Shown here: in pieces, positions 52,288-60,161 of the stretch
Numbering within the stretch: the stretch's first letter is position 1
Layout: each line of letters begins with the position of its first letter
NCBI GenBank assembly: GCA_025612245.1
Contig: JAAXKQ010000008.1
Coordinates: forward strand, 1 to 64,000
Length of the DNA: 64,000 nt
Reading direction: 5' to 3'
Source: Ignavibacteria bacterium
Lineage (GTDB): Bacteria; Bacteroidota; Ignavibacteria; Ignavibacteriales; SURF-24
The notes under the pieces: generated by a model
Told to the model about the DNA's origin: nothing
Seen by the model: the letters and a program-made list of their open reading frames with translations, nothing else
Database searches by the model: none
Made by a program: the position numbers and the translations under genes

Positions 52288-52925
52288 CAAAAGACCTGGC
52301 TTCAATAAGAAGAGATTATATTCTTAAGACGCTCAATGAGGAAGACATAGATCCCGACCCGGTAAAGCAGTTTAAGAAATGGCTTAACGAGGCAATTGAA
52401 GCCTGCGTAAATGAACCTACCGCAATGGCGCTTGCCACTTCTACAAAAGAGGGAATACCCTCGGTTAGAATTGTACTGCTCAAGAAGGTAACGCAGGAGG
52501 ATTTTGTATTCTTTACAAATTATACGAGCCGCAAAGGACGCCAGCTCCTGGAGAACCCTCACGCGGCCTTAGCTTTCTACTGGCCCGAACTGGAACGCCA
52601 GGTAAGAATTGAGGGAAGTGTCACCAGGCTCCCGGAAGAGGCTTCGGATGAATATTTCAATTCGCGCCCCCCGGGAAGCAGGATCGGCGCCTGGGCCTCG
52701 CCTCAAAGCCAGGTAATTCCAAACAGGGCGTTCTTGGAAGAAATGATGCTTAAGTACCAGAAGCAGTTCCAGTCGCTCAAAATTGAGCGCCCTTCATACT
52801 GGGGCGGATTTTCTCTTAAGCCAAGTTTAATTGAATTCTGGCAGGGAAGGGAAAGCCGACTGCACGACAGGATACAGTTCACAAAAACAGATAACAAGTG
52901 GAAAGCTGAACGCCTGGCCCCGTAA
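52284..52925 (+). CDS. pdxH: Pyridoxamine 5'-phosphate oxidase
   Basis: 213 aa, the typical length. 'PSVRIVLLKKVTQEDFVFFTNY' (in part) and 'SRKGRQLLENPHAALAFYW' bind FMN; 'RPPGSRIGAWASPQSQVI' and the C-terminal 'WGGFSLKPSLIEFWQGRESRLHDR' (in part) with final 'RLAP' are diagnostic for the family. It oxidises pyridoxamine or pyridoxine phosphate to PLP with FMN. Translation starts at TTG in a TTGA overlap with the nudC stop; AAAGGGAAAAGG lies before it. The shared operon with nudC links two cofactor pathways. Confidence 0.95.
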   Translation: MTKDLASIRRDYILKTLNEEDIDPDPVKQFKKWLNEAIEACVNEPTAMALATSTKEGIPSVRIVLLKKVTQEDFVFFTNYTSRKGRQLLENPHAALAFYWPELERQVRIEGSVTRLPEEASDEYFNSRPPGSRIGAWASPQSQVIPNRAFLEEMMLKYQKQFQSLKIERPSYWGGFSLKPSLIEFWQGRESRLHDRIQFTKTDNKWKAERLAP

Positions 52926-53030
52926 TGTGATATGCCGCAACATTGGGCAGAATGCACTTTCTACATTGACTCGATCCCTCCTTTTAATTACGTTCTAGTA
53001 CTGTCATATTTCGTAAATAAAGGAGGAATT

Positions 53031-53591
53031 ATGTCTTTTAATAAATTTTTCTTTGCACTGCTTCTTTCAGTATTATTTCTTTCTTCTTCAGCAATACACG
53101 CCCAGCGCTACGGCGGAGGGTTTGCCTCGCCGGGTGTAGTTGAACTTGGCGGGGGTCTGACATTTCAGAGCACTACAAATGTAACAAACGGAAATACAGG
53201 CGGCACCACCACAATGTTTACACTGCAGCCTTATGTGGGATATTTCTTTACCGACGGATTTGAACTCGGCTTTAACCCCTTCGGAATTCAGACGGTGGAA
53301 GGAAACACAACCCTTTTGTTTTTGCTGGCCCCGTCCTACAACTTCCGCACCGGAAGCATTGCTTATCCATTTGTTGAGGGGCTGCTGGGACTTGCATCCC
53401 ATTCCGACGGGGATACCAGGAGCGGCTTCAGCTGGGGTTTAAGAGGTGGAATAAAGCTGGCAATTGTAGGCAACAGTCTCTTAAACCTGGGGCTTGAGTA
53501 CCTTCAGGTTTCCATGAATCCCTCGGGAGCCACTTCGCGTTATGGGTATAATCAGGTGGCATTTAATGTTGGTTTTACGGTCTGGTTCTGA
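53031..53591 (+). CDS. Outer membrane beta-barrel protein
   Basis: 186 aa from the ATG preceded by AGGAGG five bases upstream; the track ORF opens 33 codons earlier, without a ribosome site or signal peptide logic. Signal peptide 1-24 ends 'IHAQ'. The mature part is a small barrel with alternate hydrophobic residues: 'VELGGGLTFQSTT', 'FTDGFELGFNPFG', 'GFSWGLRGGIKLAI', ending in 'VGFTVWF' with a terminal Phe. No specific function can be assigned. Confidence 0.8.
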   Translation: MSFNKFFFALLLSVLFLSSSAIHAQRYGGGFASPGVVELGGGLTFQSTTNVTNGNTGGTTTMFTLQPYVGYFFTDGFELGFNPFGIQTVEGNTTLLFLLAPSYNFRTGSIAYPFVEGLLGLASHSDGDTRSGFSWGLRGGIKLAIVGNSLLNLGLEYLQVSMNPSGATSRYGYNQVAFNVGFTVWF

Positions 53592-53688
53592 CGGAAACCT
53601 CAGCTAAAAATAATTTCAATTTCTTTTGACCGGATTTAATAAGGACGGCTTTAAGAAATAGGAACATTTGTAAACGTCCACGTTAAAT

Positions 53689-53820
53689 GCCCCGATGAGG
53701 GACGACAATTTTTTAGCCCGGGGTGACCAAATCCCCGGCAGGGGATGCGGGAACCCCCGGGAACCATGAATCCCCCCCACCCGCAAAGGAGCCCCGATGA
53801 GGGGCGAAATGTAAAGGCCC
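53689..53820 (+). repeat. GC-rich palindromic repeats (REP/IS200-end type)
   Basis: GCCCCGATGAGG(G/-)... occurs twice (53689 and 53791), the second as the perfect hairpin GCCCC-GATGA-GGGGC. Between them lie further inverted GC clusters (GCCCGGGG, ATCCCCGG, CCCCGGGA). Such arrays flank IS200-like or REP-associated tyrosine transposases, and a decayed one follows at 53831. Confidence 0.65.
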
Positions 53821-53830
53821 CTAAAACTCA

Positions 53831-54090
53831 ATGGTTCAGATCAGATACCTTCCATCAAATCTATCTCCACCTGGTATTTGCAGTAAAATATAGGAAAGAT
53901 ATGATAAGGTCTGAGTTTTCAGAAGAAGGGGAATAAGATGCTGGCCATAAAGGCCATGCCCGATCATGTTCATATGCTCATTTCCTTCCTTCCCCGTTCT
54001 TCAGTTTCTGAAATGATGAGAGAGGTTAAATCATGTTCAACCGAGTTCATAAAGGAAAAAGGATGGTCAAAGTCACATATACCTGCTTAA
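53831..54090 (+). pseudogene. Decayed IS200-type (Y1/HUH) transposase
   Basis: Two reading frames show pieces of an IS200/IS605-family Y1 transposase. The first, in the frame of the track ORF at 53745, has 'TFHQIYLHLVFAVKYRKDMI'. The second begins at ATG 53938 in another frame and encodes 50 aa with 'AIKAMPDHVHMLISF', the HUH metal-binding motif. Roughly 20-30 residues are missing between the parts, and the C-terminal half with the catalytic Tyr is lost to an early stop at 54088. So it is inactive. It probably came with the flanking palindromes. Confidence 0.75.
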
Positions 54091-54121
54091 GTTTCCTCAA
54101 ACATATTCCCTGAATTTTTTA

Positions 54122-54316
54122 TCATCGTTTTATGTGCCTGAGAATACTTGTTTTATCCAGCATAAAAAGATATACGGAAATGAGCGATACGCCGGACAAT
54201 ATTACCGGTAAAGCAAACTTTATGCTTCCGTCATTTAAGTTAACTATGAGATACAAAAGCCCGAAAAGCATTAGCGTGCTGCCCAAACCAACAAAAATGT
54301 TAAAATGCTTCTTCAC
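54122..54316 (-). CDS. Small two-helix membrane protein
   Basis: 64 aa with two membrane helices (residues ~8-25 and ~32-53) and a basic C-terminus. The start is GTG, preceded by AAGG ten bases upstream. It follows the rhodanese gene by 28 bp on the same strand and may belong to its operon. No family recognised. Confidence 0.6.
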   Translation of the reverse strand: MKKHFNIFVGLGSTLMLFGLLYLIVNLNDGSIKFALPVILSGVSLISVYLFMLDKTSILRHIKR

Positions 54317-54344
54317 TATTTTATACCTTCTATGTATTGATTAC

Positions 54345-54737
54345 TTATTTCCTGTACCCGGTCATTCCGCCAAGAACGTTCATGGTTTTTATTCCGTGCT
54401 TGTCCAGAATTCCCTGCGCCCTTTTTGAACGGTGACCCGAGCGGCAGATGACTGCAATGTCCTTTCCCTTCAGCTTTTCAACCTCCGCAATCCTCTCTTC
54501 AAGCTGATCAACCGGTATATTTACTGCACCGTCGATTTTTCCTAAGGGACCTTTTAACTCCTCGGGCGTACGAACGTCCAGTACGACAAGGGAACTATCG
54601 CTTTTCATTTTTTCCTTTAACTGCTCTACCGTAATATCCATGTTTTTTTGGGAATCCTTGTCTTTTTCCTGCGCGCAGCCCGCACCATACAGCAAGACAA
54701 GCGCAAGCAATGCTGTAAAAATTCTGTAACTTCTCAC
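54345..54737 (-). CDS. Rhodanese-domain lipoprotein
   Basis: 130 aa. Lipobox 'LLYGAGC' (Cys ~21). A rhodanese domain fills residues 35-130, with the catalytic Cys in 'VICRSGHRSKRAQ' and 'LDVRTPEELKGPLG' at the start. It would move sulfane sulfur in the periplasm, or act as a thiosulfate or polysulfide transferase. It sits in a cluster with an FmdB-like zinc ribbon and an ECF sigma pair. Confidence 0.85.
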   Translation of the reverse strand: MRSYRIFTALLALVLLYGAGCAQEKDKDSQKNMDITVEQLKEKMKSDSSLVVLDVRTPEELKGPLGKIDGAVNIPVDQLEERIAEVEKLKGKDIAVICRSGHRSKRAQGILDKHGIKTMNVLGGMTGYRK

Positions 54738-54752
54738 TATTTCTCCTTTCCT

Positions 54753-55004
54753 TTAATTCATGCCGCACATGCCCGCCGAGGGGCATCCGCCCGGAACACC
54801 CGACATGCAGCAGCTTCCGTTTTCACACCCGCCCGCTGAGTGCTCATGATGGCCTGAAACCGACGCGCTGAAAGACGACAGAAGCTTTTTGCTGTCGCCG
54901 GATTTGCACTTGGGACAGATGACCTCTTCCTGGCTGCTTAATGATTTATGAAGTACCTCAAACTTTGTGTTGCATGCGTTGCAGCGGTATTCAAATAACG
55001 GCAT
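54753..55004 (-). CDS. FmdB-family zinc-ribbon protein with Cys/His-rich tail
   Basis: 83 aa. The first ~40 residues are the FmdB zinc ribbon ('MPLFEYRCNACNTKFEVL', 'VICPKCKSGDSKKLLSSF'). The tail from residue ~50 is rich in His and Cys: 'GHHEHSAGGCENGSCC' and then CMSGVPGGC...CGMN. FmdB is a regulator-type zinc ribbon first seen near formamidase genes. The His/Cys tail could bind further metal. It is 15 bp from the rhodanese gene. Confidence 0.85.
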   Translation of the reverse strand: MPLFEYRCNACNTKFEVLHKSLSSQEEVICPKCKSGDSKKLLSSFSASVSGHHEHSAGGCENGSCCMSGVPGGCPSAGMCGMN

Positions 55005-55067
55005 TGTATGTTTGTCTCCTAATTTTTTCTATTATGGTTAAATTCTTCTTCTCCACCTGCTCAGGCT

Positions 55068-55304
55068 TTATTCCTTAAGCCCGAGAAAGGAAAGCAGCCT
55101 CCGGTGCGCGTCATCTGAAAGCTTTACGTTATACTTTTTGTAAAAACTAATAGTGGTTTCAACCGAGTTGAAATAATTCCGGCACGATCCGCAGCTTTCC
55201 AGATGCTCTTTGATTTCCAGGCACCTTGGTGAATTCAGCTCTTCACCCAGGTTATCACAAATGTGATTCATTACTTCTCTGCACGTAACTTTGTTATTTT
55301 CCAT
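55068..55304 (-). CDS. Zinc-finger anti-sigma-factor-like protein
   Basis: 78 aa. 'LEIKEHLESCGSCRNYF' is the HX3CX2C zinc-binding pattern of ZAS-type anti-sigma factors (putative zinc finger, zf-HC2). 'CREVMNHICDNLGEELN' before it is also typical. It overlaps the end of the ECF sigma gene by 11 bp, so it is coupled to it and very likely holds the sigma factor inactive under normal conditions. Lacks a membrane helix, so it is soluble and may sense redox change. Confidence 0.85.
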   Translation of the reverse strand: MENNKVTCREVMNHICDNLGEELNSPRCLEIKEHLESCGSCRNYFNSVETTISFYKKYNVKLSDDAHRRLLSFLGLKE

Positions 55305-55860
55305 CTTGCAATCTTTTGTTTATCTCGTTTCTTAAAAATGCCCTCGCCCTGTGCAGCCTCGACTTGACCGCAGGTACGGACAGTTTTGCTATTTTACCCG
55401 TCTCCTCGGTGGAGAGCCCCTCCACGTCCCTTAAGAGAAAGACAACCCTGTAATCGGGCGGAAGCTTTTCTATGGACTCGTCCAGTATTTCCCTCAGTTC
55501 CTCGTTTTCAACTGTCCTGTCGGGAGTAACCGACCAGTCGGCTACGCTGCCTTCATCAATAAAACTCTCATCATCGTCGAAGGAAGTATAGCTGTGCTTT
55601 TTATCTGAACGTGCAAGCATCAGGCAGTGATTCGACACTATGGTATAAAGCCACGTGGAAAGTTTGCTTTTTTTGTCAAACTGATGCAGGTTCTTTACCA
55701 TGCTCAGAAAAGTCTCCTGCATCGTATGCTCGGCACGCTCGCGGTTGCGGCAGATCTTAAAGGCAAAGTTATATACCGTCTGCTCGTACTTCTTAACGAG
55801 TTCCGAAAGGGCCTTCCTGTCGCCATTCTGTGCCCGCTCAATTATTTCATTTTCTTCCAT
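55294..55860 (-). CDS. ECF RNA polymerase sigma factor (RpoE/SigW-like)
   Basis: 188 aa. Region 2 has 'VKKYEQTVYNFAFKICRNRE' and 'TWLYTIVSNHCLMLAR'. Region 4 has 'LPPDYRVVFLLRDVEGLST' and 'LSVPAVKSRLHRARAFLRNE'. The acidic loop ('DDDESFIDEG') between them is common in this class. It directs a stress regulon with the zinc-finger protein downstream as regulator. The following FmdB and rhodanese genes may be targets. Confidence 0.9.
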   Translation of the reverse strand: MEENEIIERAQNGDRKALSELVKKYEQTVYNFAFKICRNRERAEHTMQETFLSMVKNLHQFDKKSKLSTWLYTIVSNHCLMLARSDKKHSYTSFDDDESFIDEGSVADWSVTPDRTVENEELREILDESIEKLPPDYRVVFLLRDVEGLSTEETGKIAKLSVPAVKSRLHRARAFLRNEINKRLQDGK

Positions 55861-55946
55861 TTAGTATGATGCTGTGTGCTGAAAAAAGATTCAAAAAAAT
55901 GTATGCAAAATACGCCGGAAACTCAAACAAAAAGCTCCCGGGGGCT

Positions 55947-56558
55947 TCAGATTTCCAGGCTTTTCCACAGGTACCAGCTTGCAAGCGTGCTGTACGGGTG
56001 CCAGTTGTTCTCCAGTGCTATCTGCCTTATCATCTCCTCGTCTGGCATTGCCTCAAGCTTATAATTTAACATAATTGCACGCTTAATTCCAAGATCTCCC
56101 GTGGGTAGTACGTTCGGGCGGAAAAGCGTAAATATCAAAAACATGTGCGCCGTCCATACCCCTATCCCTTTTACCTTCGTGAGCTCCTCAATTATCTCTC
56201 CGTCGCTCTTCCTGTTTATATTCTTCAGGCTTACCTCTCCGCTTAAAAGCTTCTCTGAAAGGTCCTTTACGTATTTTACCTTTGCGTTAGAAAGCCCGAG
56301 ACTCCTTAAGACCGCGTCTTCTGTTGCCAGTATGAGCTCCGGACTTGGCGAATGCCTGAAGTATTCCATAAAGCGGCCGCATATGACTTCGGCCACCCTC
56401 ATCGAAAGCTGCTGACCGATGATGCTCTCAAGAAGTGAATAGTAGTAGTTCCTGTGCGCTTTGAGCGTGCAGGGCCCTGCTTTTTTTATTATTCCGGCCA
56501 GACTTTTATCGTTCTTTGAAAGATGCTTTATTCCGCTTTTAATTTCAAGCTGTTCCAT
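55947..56558 (-). CDS. DNA-3-methyladenine glycosylase II-like (HhH-GPD)
   Basis: 203 aa. 'VKGIGVWTAHMFLIFTLFRPN' and 'LPTGDLGIKRAIML' are the helix-hairpin-helix-Gly/Pro-Asp motif; the Asp in TGDLG is catalytic. 'SIIGQQLSMRVAEVICGRF' starts the helical bundle. The enzyme removes alkylated purines from DNA as in AlkA, without the AlkA N-terminal domain. Upstream 228 bp is shared with the divergent miaA. Confidence 0.88.
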   Translation of the reverse strand: MEQLEIKSGIKHLSKNDKSLAGIIKKAGPCTLKAHRNYYYSLLESIIGQQLSMRVAEVICGRFMEYFRHSPSPELILATEDAVLRSLGLSNAKVKYVKDLSEKLLSGEVSLKNINRKSDGEIIEELTKVKGIGVWTAHMFLIFTLFRPNVLPTGDLGIKRAIMLNYKLEAMPDEEMIRQIALENNWHPYSTLASWYLWKSLEI

Positions 56559-56786
56559 ACAACTTTACTCCTCCCGACTTTCACACAATTGTTCAACTTC
56601 AGGTGTAAACTTACTTTTTTAAGCAAACTTAAGAATTCCGCGCCAAACTTTCATTGCCAATTTTATACTTATACCCGCCCCCTTTTTAAGCCCCCGGGCA
56701 ATTTAATTTTTATCCTTTTTACTTTTGGCTTTAGTTCTTACCTTTGCCTTTAATTTTTAAGTTTTATCGGGAAGCTATTCTTGTAA

Positions 56787-57692
56787 ATGAACCCTATTAC
56801 AATACTCGGCCCAACTGCCACAGGAAAGACACAGCTTGCCGCAAGGCTTGCACTGAAATTTGACGGCGAAATAATTTCTGCCGACTCCAGGCAGGTCTAT
56901 ACGGGAATGGACTTTGGCACGGGAAAGGACCTTCAGGATTATATTGTCGAAGGTAAATTAGTCCCTTATCACCTGATAGACGTTGCCTCTCCCACAGAAG
57001 AATTCAACCTCTACAGGTTCCTGGAGCTCTTTTATAAAGCTTTTACTGAAGTTTCCTCACGCGGTAAAATCCCGTTTCTTACCGGAGGAACAGGGCTTTA
57101 CCTGAATGCGGTTCTGCGCTCCTACAGCATGAAGGAGGCTTTAAGCGGAATGGAATACCTTTCCGCACTTGACAGTCTTTCACTTGAAGAGCTTCAGGCT
57201 AGGCTTCGCAAGTCAAACCCAAGGCTCCATAACACAACCGACCTGCTGGATAAAAAAAGGGTAATTGAGGCCTTAAGAATTGCTGAAAGCACGGCTGAGG
57301 CAGACTCTTTTGCGGAAATTGAAATTCATCCCCTCGTAATTGGAATTCATCTCGACAGGCAGATAATTAAAGACAGGATAACACGGCGACTGAAAAAAAG
57401 ACTTGAAGAAGGGATGATTGATGAGGTCAAAAGCCTTCTCAGGCAGGGTGTCAGCTTTGAGAAACTCGACTTCTTCGGGCTTGAATACAGGTTTATCGGG
57501 CAGTACCTTAAAGGGGACCTTAACTATAACGACATGTACCAGAAGCTAAACTCGGCTATCCACGCTTTCGCCAAGCGTCAGATGACCTGGTTCAGGAAAA
57601 TGGAGCGCGAAGGCGTAAAAATTAACTGGATCGAAGGCCCCGACTTTGAAAAAGCCAGCCTCATAATTGAACAACATCTTAAAAGAAATTAA
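56787..57692 (+). CDS. miaA: tRNA dimethylallyltransferase
   Basis: 301 aa, typical size. P-loop 'GPTATGKTQLA' (residues ~7-14), 'ISADSRQVYTGMDFGTGK' (base recognition), 'PFLTGGTGLYLNAVL', 'PLVIGIHLDRQIIKDRI', and a C-terminal 'FAKRQMTWFRK' block are all present. It transfers a dimethylallyl group to A37 of tRNAs reading U-starting codons. The next gene begins directly after its TAA. Confidence 0.95.
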   Translation: MNPITILGPTATGKTQLAARLALKFDGEIISADSRQVYTGMDFGTGKDLQDYIVEGKLVPYHLIDVASPTEEFNLYRFLELFYKAFTEVSSRGKIPFLTGGTGLYLNAVLRSYSMKEALSGMEYLSALDSLSLEELQARLRKSNPRLHNTTDLLDKKRVIEALRIAESTAEADSFAEIEIHPLVIGIHLDRQIIKDRITRRLKKRLEEGMIDEVKSLLRQGVSFEKLDFFGLEYRFIGQYLKGDLNYNDMYQKLNSAIHAFAKRQMTWFRKMEREGVKINWIEGPDFEKASLIIEQHLKRN

Positions 57693-59045
57693 ATGAACAC
57701 TCCAGACATGTTGCCTTTGGAAGTAGACCGTTACCTTGCAAAATATTCACTTCAGGGCTGGCATCTTGAATATTGTGCCGCAGATGAGATCCACCTTGCG
57801 GTAGTCATTCCTGCCATTCAGGAATATAATAACATCAGAAAGCTTCTTTCCTCTCTGGCGCAAAATGACCCGAAGTATTTCAGGCACACACTGATTACCT
57901 TTGTTATTAACAACACCGCTAAAGCTTCGGAGGAAGTTACAGGTAACAACATGCGTTCCCTTGGGCTTCTTAAGAATATTATTTCTAAAGCAGAGTCAGA
58001 TGACCCCGTTATAAAAGAGACCCTGGCCTCGGGGCTTAGGCTTGCACTTGTGGACGCTTCCTCAAAAGGACTTGAGCTTCCGGAAAAGGATGGTGGAGTT
58101 GGCCTGGCAAGAAAAATAGGCATGGACCTTGCACTTTCTGCTTTCAGCTACAACACCGCTAAAAATGTTATTGCATGCCTGGATGCCGACTGCACGGTAG
58201 AGAATAATTATATTACTTCGATCTATGGGGCTTTTGGTAAAAAAGATATCCACGCGGCTTACGTAAACTTCAGGCATACTATTCCCATGGCCCCGGGCAG
58301 CGCGCCCGGTGAAGCAGCACTTGCAATCGTCTGCTATGAGATATTTTTAAGGTACTACGTCTTAGGGCTAGTTCTGGCCGCCTCTCCTTACGCATTCCAC
58401 ACCATCGGATCTACAATGGCCTGCCGGTATGAAAGCTACATTAAGGCTGAAGGCATGAATAAACGAAAGGCAGCCGAGGACTTTTACTTTATGGAAAAAC
58501 TGGCCAAGAATAACGTAATTCATAAAATAAATTCCACTACCGTATTTCCCTCGCCAAGGGGCTCATGGAGGGTTCCTTTCGGAACAGGGCAGAGGGTCAA
58601 CAGGTTTGTTTCACACAGCCATGATGAATACCTCCTTTATTCACCCGCATCTTTTTATGTATTGGAAGACTGGCTGAAAGAGTTTAATTCATTCGAAATT
58701 TGTCAAGCCATGCCGTACATAGCCAAAGCAAAGGAAATTCATCCTTCACTTGGCCGCTTTCTGGAAGAGCAGAATTTTGAGCGCGACTGGAATAAAATAC
58801 TGGCAAATTCAAAAAGCAATCTTCAGTTAATTAAACAGAAGAAACTCTGGTTTGACGGCTTCAGGACCCTCAAACTAATCCACTTCCTGAGGGATAACGG
58901 CTTTCCTCCCATAAATATGTTTGACGCCCTGGATGAAATCTTCAGGCGCATGCAGATTCCTTTTCAGACTGAAAGAGAAAAAGGAACAATTCCACCTTTT
59001 GAAGTACAGATCAAATACCTTGAAAGGTTGAGGGAAATTGCCTGA
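57693..59045 (+). CDS. Glycosyltransferase family 2-like protein
   Basis: 450 aa. 'LAVVIPAIQEYNNIRKLLSSL' (in part, residues ~32-52) is the nucleotide-sugar binding start of GT-A folds. 'IACLDADCTVENNYI' near residue 163 is the acidic DxD metal motif. The middle ('LRYYVLGLVLAASPYAF') is hydrophobic but short of a clear membrane domain. The C-terminus ('IHFLRDNGFPPINMFDALDE') is a family tail. The sugar and acceptor are unknown. The start codon follows the miaA stop without any gap, so translation is coupled. Confidence 0.75.
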   Translation: MNTPDMLPLEVDRYLAKYSLQGWHLEYCAADEIHLAVVIPAIQEYNNIRKLLSSLAQNDPKYFRHTLITFVINNTAKASEEVTGNNMRSLGLLKNIISKAESDDPVIKETLASGLRLALVDASSKGLELPEKDGGVGLARKIGMDLALSAFSYNTAKNVIACLDADCTVENNYITSIYGAFGKKDIHAAYVNFRHTIPMAPGSAPGEAALAIVCYEIFLRYYVLGLVLAASPYAFHTIGSTMACRYESYIKAEGMNKRKAAEDFYFMEKLAKNNVIHKINSTTVFPSPRGSWRVPFGTGQRVNRFVSHSHDEYLLYSPASFYVLEDWLKEFNSFEICQAMPYIAKAKEIHPSLGRFLEEQNFERDWNKILANSKSNLQLIKQKKLWFDGFRTLKLIHFLRDNGFPPINMFDALDEIFRRMQIPFQTEREKGTIPPFEVQIKYLERLREIA

Positions 59046-59599
59046 AAAAGCAGGCTTCAGGGCCCTGTCGATTTCGGCCATCACAGCTTCGTCAAGAGTT
59101 CCTCTCTTTTTTATTATACGGGACTCTTTATCTACAGACCTGATTTGACCCGTGTATTTTTTGACACAAATTCCAGCACATAACTTATCCCAGATTCCAG
59201 GTGTAGCTCATGAGCCGAGCCAGGCAGGGTATGAGGGATCGGCTAACCTGGGCCTTCTGCCGCGGCTGATTACGCCCTTCATTTAAGGACTTATGGTGCG
59301 CATAATGTTAGATGTTCATATTTCAGTTGAGGACTTCTTCTACTCCGGGAAAAAATCCAAAGTTTTTTGCCCTCTTAGCCCCTTGTTTTTTTAACACCTA
59401 AAGAAGTATTTTTGCCGAAGATTATGTTTATGCCGCTGAGGGGCCGCTAAGACAGGAAACCGCAGTTTTGCATTCCGGAACGGGACTTCAGTAAAGATTT
59501 TATGTTCAACAGAGGGTTTTTAAGTTCATAGATGGACAATGTACCATCTTCCGTTACTTTTATACTCTCATGAAGAGATATTATTATAAAGGAGAAGAA
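59046..59599. other. 554-bp intergenic region without a gene
   Basis: Nothing convincing in either strand. It has several GC patches (for example around 59195-59270) that could fold weakly, and an AGGAG-type site ahead of the next start at 59600. It could hold remnants of a lost gene. Confidence 0.4.
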
Positions 59600-60094
59600 A
59601 TGGATTTTAACAGGGAAATTGTTTTACGCTCACAAAGGTCAAAATATTTCAGGTCTTTATTGAGTTCTTTGATTTTTACCTCATTCGGCGTCAAGCTGAT
59701 CATGCAGGCGCATTCCACGGTAGGCTGGATGATCGCTCTTGTCTTCGGGTTTGCAGCTGTCGCTTCTTTAATTCCGCTGCTTCCAAACCAGTCTTACCTT
59801 AAGCTGGATAAGTACGGCTTTACAATAAGAAGCATGTTCCAGACAATCAAGGTTAAGTGGCACGAGGTGGAAAATTTTGAGGCTGCAAAGCGCTATCATA
59901 AGAAAACCGTTATCTACTCCTTCGACAGGAAAAAACGCAACTACGTAAACGTCGAAAACCTGATCGGTAAAAAAGAAATGCTGCCCGACGTCTACGGCAT
60001 GGACGCCCAGGCACTGGCGGATTTGATGGAAAGCTTCAGGGTCAGGTTCGGCTACACACGCATGGCTGCAGAAGAGATTGCCTCATTAAATTAA
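59600..60094 (+). CDS. STM3941-like membrane-associated PH-type protein
   Basis: 164 aa from ATG 59600, preceded by AAAGGAGAAG; the track start 10 codons earlier has no ribosome site. Residues ~10-60 hold two membrane helices ('LLSSLIFTSFGVKLIM', 'GWMIALVFGFAAVASLIPLL'). The rest has a PH-like pattern: 'LPNQSYLKLDKYGFTIRSMF' (in part), 'VKWHEVENFEA', and 'LPDVYGMDAQALADLMESFR', as in the STM3941 family. No known biochemical function. The terminator that follows is shared with the convergent large membrane protein gene. Confidence 0.75.
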   Translation: MDFNREIVLRSQRSKYFRSLLSSLIFTSFGVKLIMQAHSTVGWMIALVFGFAAVASLIPLLPNQSYLKLDKYGFTIRSMFQTIKVKWHEVENFEAAKRYHKKTVIYSFDRKKRNYVNVENLIGKKEMLPDVYGMDAQALADLMESFRVRFGYTRMAAEEIASLN

Positions 60095-60100
60095 GCTTAT

Positions 60101-60134
60101 AAAAAAGCCGCACATATTTCAGTGCGGCTTTTTA
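60101..60134. terminator. Bidirectional intrinsic terminator
   Basis: AAAAAGCCGCAC pairs with GTGCGGCTTTTT around an 8-base loop, with T runs on both strands. It serves the gene ending at 60094 and the convergent gene ending at 60162. Confidence 0.85.
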
Positions 60135-60161
60135 TTTCTTTTATGCGGCTTTTCATTAGCC

